A stretch of DNA of 50,576 bases from NCBI GenBank assembly GCA_032718475.1, contig JAUCBJ010001709.1:1-50576 (forward strand), in the 5' to 3' direction. Origin of the DNA: Nemertoderma westbladi. Lineage: Eukaryota; Xenacoelomorpha; Nemertodermatida; Nemertodermatidae. Within the stretch, counting starts at the first letter, position 1; each line of letters starts with the position of its first letter. Under the pieces are notes generated by a model. That model was not told the DNA's origin. It ran no database searches and was given only the letters and a program-made list of their open reading frames with translations. The position numbers and the translations under genes were made by a program. Positions 48,301 through 50,576 of this stretch are shown here, piece by piece.

Positions 48301-50576
48301 GTATCTTGTTCGGTCAACTTACCAAGTTGTACGAACAACTTACTATCTTTTTAGAACAACCTAGTATCTTGTTCGGTCAACTTACCAAGTTGTACGCACA
48401 ACTTACTATATTTTTAGAACAACCTAGTATCTTGTTCGGTTAACTTACCAAGTTGTACGCACAACTTACTATATTTTTAGAACAACCTAGTATCTTGTTC
48501 GGTCAACTTACCAAGTTGTACGCACAACTTACTATATTTTTAGAACAACCTAGTATCTTGTTCGGTCAACTTACCAAGTTGTACGAACAACTTACTATCT
48601 TTTTAGAACAACCTAGTATCTTGTTCGGTCAACTTACCAAGTTGTACGAACAACTTACTATATTTTTAGAACAACCTAGTATCTTGTTCGGTCAACTTAC
48701 CAAGTTGTACGCACAACTTACTATCTTTTTAGAACAACCTAGTATCTTGTTCGGTCAACTTACCAAGTTGTACGAACAACTTACTATATTTTTAGAACAA
48801 CCTAGTATCTTGTTCGGTCAACTTACCAAGTTGTACGCACAACTTATTATATTTTTAGAACAACCTAGTATCTTGTTCGGTCAACTTACCAAGTTGTACG
48901 CACAACTTACTATATTTTTAGAACAACCTAGTATCTTGTTCGGTCAACTTACCAAGTTGTACGCACAACTTACTATCTTTTTAGAACAACCTAGTATCTT
49001 GTTCGGTCAACTTACCAAGTGGTACGCACAACTTACTATCTTTTTAGAACAACCTAGTATCTTGTTCGGTCAACTTACCAAGTTGTACGAACAACTTACT
49101 ATCTTTTTAGAACAACCTAGTATCTTGTTCGGTCAACTTACCAAGTTGTACGAACAACTTACTATATTTTTAGAACAACCTAGTATCTTGTTCGGTCAAC
49201 TTACCAAGTTGTACGCACAACTTACTATATTTTTAGAACAACCTAGTATCTTGTTCGGTCAACTTACCAAGTTGTACGCACAACTTACTATATTTTTAGA
49301 ACAACCTAGTATCTTGTTCGGTCAACTTACCAAGTTGTACGCACAACTTACTATCTTTTTAGAACAACCTAGTATCTTGTTCGGTCAACTTACCAAGTTG
49401 TACGAACAACTTACTATCTTTTTAGAACAACCTAGTATCTTGTTCGGTCAACTTACCAAGTTGTACGCACAACTTACTATCTTTTTAGAACAACCTAGTA
49501 TCTTGTTCGGTCAACTTACCAAGTTGTACGCACAACTTAGTATCTTTTTAGAACAACCTAGTATCTTGTTCGGTCAACTTACTGAGTTGTACGAACAACT
49601 TACTATATTTTTAGAACAACCTAGTATCTTGTTCGGTCAACTTACCAAGTTGTACGCACAACTTATTATCATTTTAGAACAACCTATTATCTTGTTCGGT
49701 CAACTTACCAAGTTGTACGCACAACTTACTATCTTTTTAGAACAACCTAGTATCTTGTTCGGTCAACTTACCAAGTTGTACGCACAACTTACTATCTTTT
49801 TAGAATAACCTAGTATCTTGTTCGGTCAACTTACCAAGTTGTACGCACAACTTACTATATTTTTAGAACAACCTAGTATCTTGTTCGGTCAACTTACCAA
49901 GTGGTACGCACAACTTACTATCTTTTTAGAACAACCTAGTATCTTGTTCGGTCAACTTACCAAGTTGTACGAACAACTTACTATCTTTTTAGAACAACCT
50001 AGTATCTTGTTCGGTCAACTTACCAAGTTGTACGCACAACTTACTATCATTTTAGAACAACCTAGTATCTTGTTCGGTCAACTTACCTAGTTGTACGAAC
50101 AACTTACTATCTTTTTAGAACAACCTAGTATCTTGTTCGGTCAACTTACCAAGTTGTACGCACAACTTACCATCTTTTTAGAACAACCTAGTATCTTGTT
50201 CGGTCAACTTACCAAGTTGTACGCACAACTTAGTATCTTTTTAGAACAACCTAGTATCTTGTTCGGTCAACTTACTGAGTTGTACGCACAACTTACTATC
50301 TTTTTAGAACAACCTAGTATCTTGTTCGGTCAACTTACCAAGTTGTACGCACAACTTACTATCTTTTTAGAACAACCTAGTATCTTGTTCGGTCAACTTA
50401 CCAAGTTGTACGCACAACTTACTATATTTTTAGAACAACCTAGTATCTTGTTTGGTCAACTTACCAAGTTGTACGCACAACTTACTATCTTTTTAGAACA
50501 ACCTAGTATCTTGTTCGGTCAACTTACCAAGTTGTACGAACAACTTACTATCTTTTTAGAACAACCTAGTATCTTG
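38931..50576 (+). repeat. Satellite domain 5: return to domain-1-type monomers
   Basis: The domain opens with TATGCACAACTTAGT monomers and two copies of the same tag order seen at 12.7-13.3 kb and 17.4-18.0 kb, separated by 504 bp. It then runs through a short Y-V-E stretch and into long segments that duplicate domain 1, including the CAACAA insertion at about 43038. Stops lie at 43158 and 46182 (ACCTAG), 45900, 48441 and 49806 (TAA), and 50088 (ACCTAG). The array is cut by the window edge. Confidence 0.85.

Larger units (their letters stand above)
12536..50576 (+). repeat. 63-bp satellite array, ~600 copies, continues past the window
   Basis: One 63-bp monomer is repeated head-to-tail without foreign insertion from about 12536 to the end. 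It consists of three diverged 21-bp units, beginning CAACTTA, CAACCTA and CAACTTA. In the plus-strand frame it encodes three heptads: QLTIFLE, QPSILFG and QLTKLYA. Because 63 is a multiple of three and the consensus is stop-free, very long open frames result. About 25-30 nonsense codons and four single-base indels interrupt them. GC content of the consensus is about 37 percent. In-frame ATG codons are essentially absent, so the open frames mostly begin at TTG. It is best interpreted as satellite DNA; a repeat-protein gene is the less likely alternative. Confidence 0.95.

Noticed and set aside
12536-50576. CRISPR array
   Set aside because: Repeats are contiguous without unique spacers, the setting is eukaryotic, and there are no cas genes.
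12536-50576. A family of adjacent giant repeat-protein genes
   Set aside because: Apparent gene ends are point nonsense codons or one-base slips inside an unbroken satellite. In-frame ATGs are lacking, and variation is mostly non-synonymous.
12536-50576. CENP-B box in the satellite monomer
   Set aside because: No match to the 17-bp CENP-B box core was seen in the consensus or its common variants.

Overview
The window is eukaryotic, most likely from an invertebrate animal. It has AT-rich intergenic DNA, decayed transposons (the 3' end of an RTE-like LINE and a TTAA-flanked piggyBac relic), satellites and microsatellites, splice-site-like signals, and no operons or Shine-Dalgarno-style gene packing. 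The LINE fragment resembles RTE-type elements of cnidarians and sponges, but the species cannot be fixed from the sequence alone. I see no intact, confidently functional protein-coding gene.

Layout. Bases 1-4340 are a mosaic of dispersed repeats. A family 'X' occurs at 1-890 and 3457-4340 and a family 'Y' at 825-1141 and 2758-3090. Both meet in a shared 66-bp hairpin module that occurs three times. Between them lie a ~108-bp minisatellite (1721-1970) and a ~140-copy GAGCC pentamer array (1981-2759). Bases 4341-5560 are unique or AT-rich, with a twin NotI motif and a strong fold-back cluster. Bases 5614-6002 hold the 3' end of an RTE-like LINE on the minus strand. Bases 6637-8243 are a piggyBac-family insertion with TTAA at both ends, CCCATAT inverted termini and a frameshifted, N-terminally incomplete transposase. 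A short promoter-like segment follows, with an NRF1-type palindrome and an inverted CCAAT box. Bases 8685-12404 on the minus strand hold the wreck of one large gene. Joined conceptually across frameshifts and in-frame stops, it reads zinc-finger-like N-terminus, charged coil, RNase D/WRN-like DEDD exonuclease domain, zinc knuckles and a basic tail.

From about 12536 to the right edge, 38 kb (about 600 copies, continuing past the window), everything is a tandem array of a 63-bp monomer. The monomer is a multiple of three and nearly stop-free in one plus-strand frame, so it produces long open frames (up to 2520 codons) of a 21-residue repeat made of three heptads (QLTIFLE, then QPSILFG, then QLTKLYA). 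The monomer is itself a diverged trimer of a 21-bp unit. The array has five variant domains: Y-A-Q type, Y-V-E type, Y-E-Q type, Y-V-E type with a 630-bp higher-order repeat, and Y-A-Q type again. It also has 126-, 189-, 315- and 630-bp higher-order repeats and kilobase-scale internal duplications.

The array is best read as a satellite that happens to be open. It has essentially no in-frame ATG, recurrent nonsense alleles spread by homogenisation, and variation that is mostly non-synonymous. Per monomer it carries two interlocking dyad symmetries, a minus-strand TTG|GTAAGT donor-like site and a plus-strand TTTTTAG acceptor-like site. The array and the neighbouring exonuclease/zinc-knuckle pseudogene are the parts of the window most worth following up.
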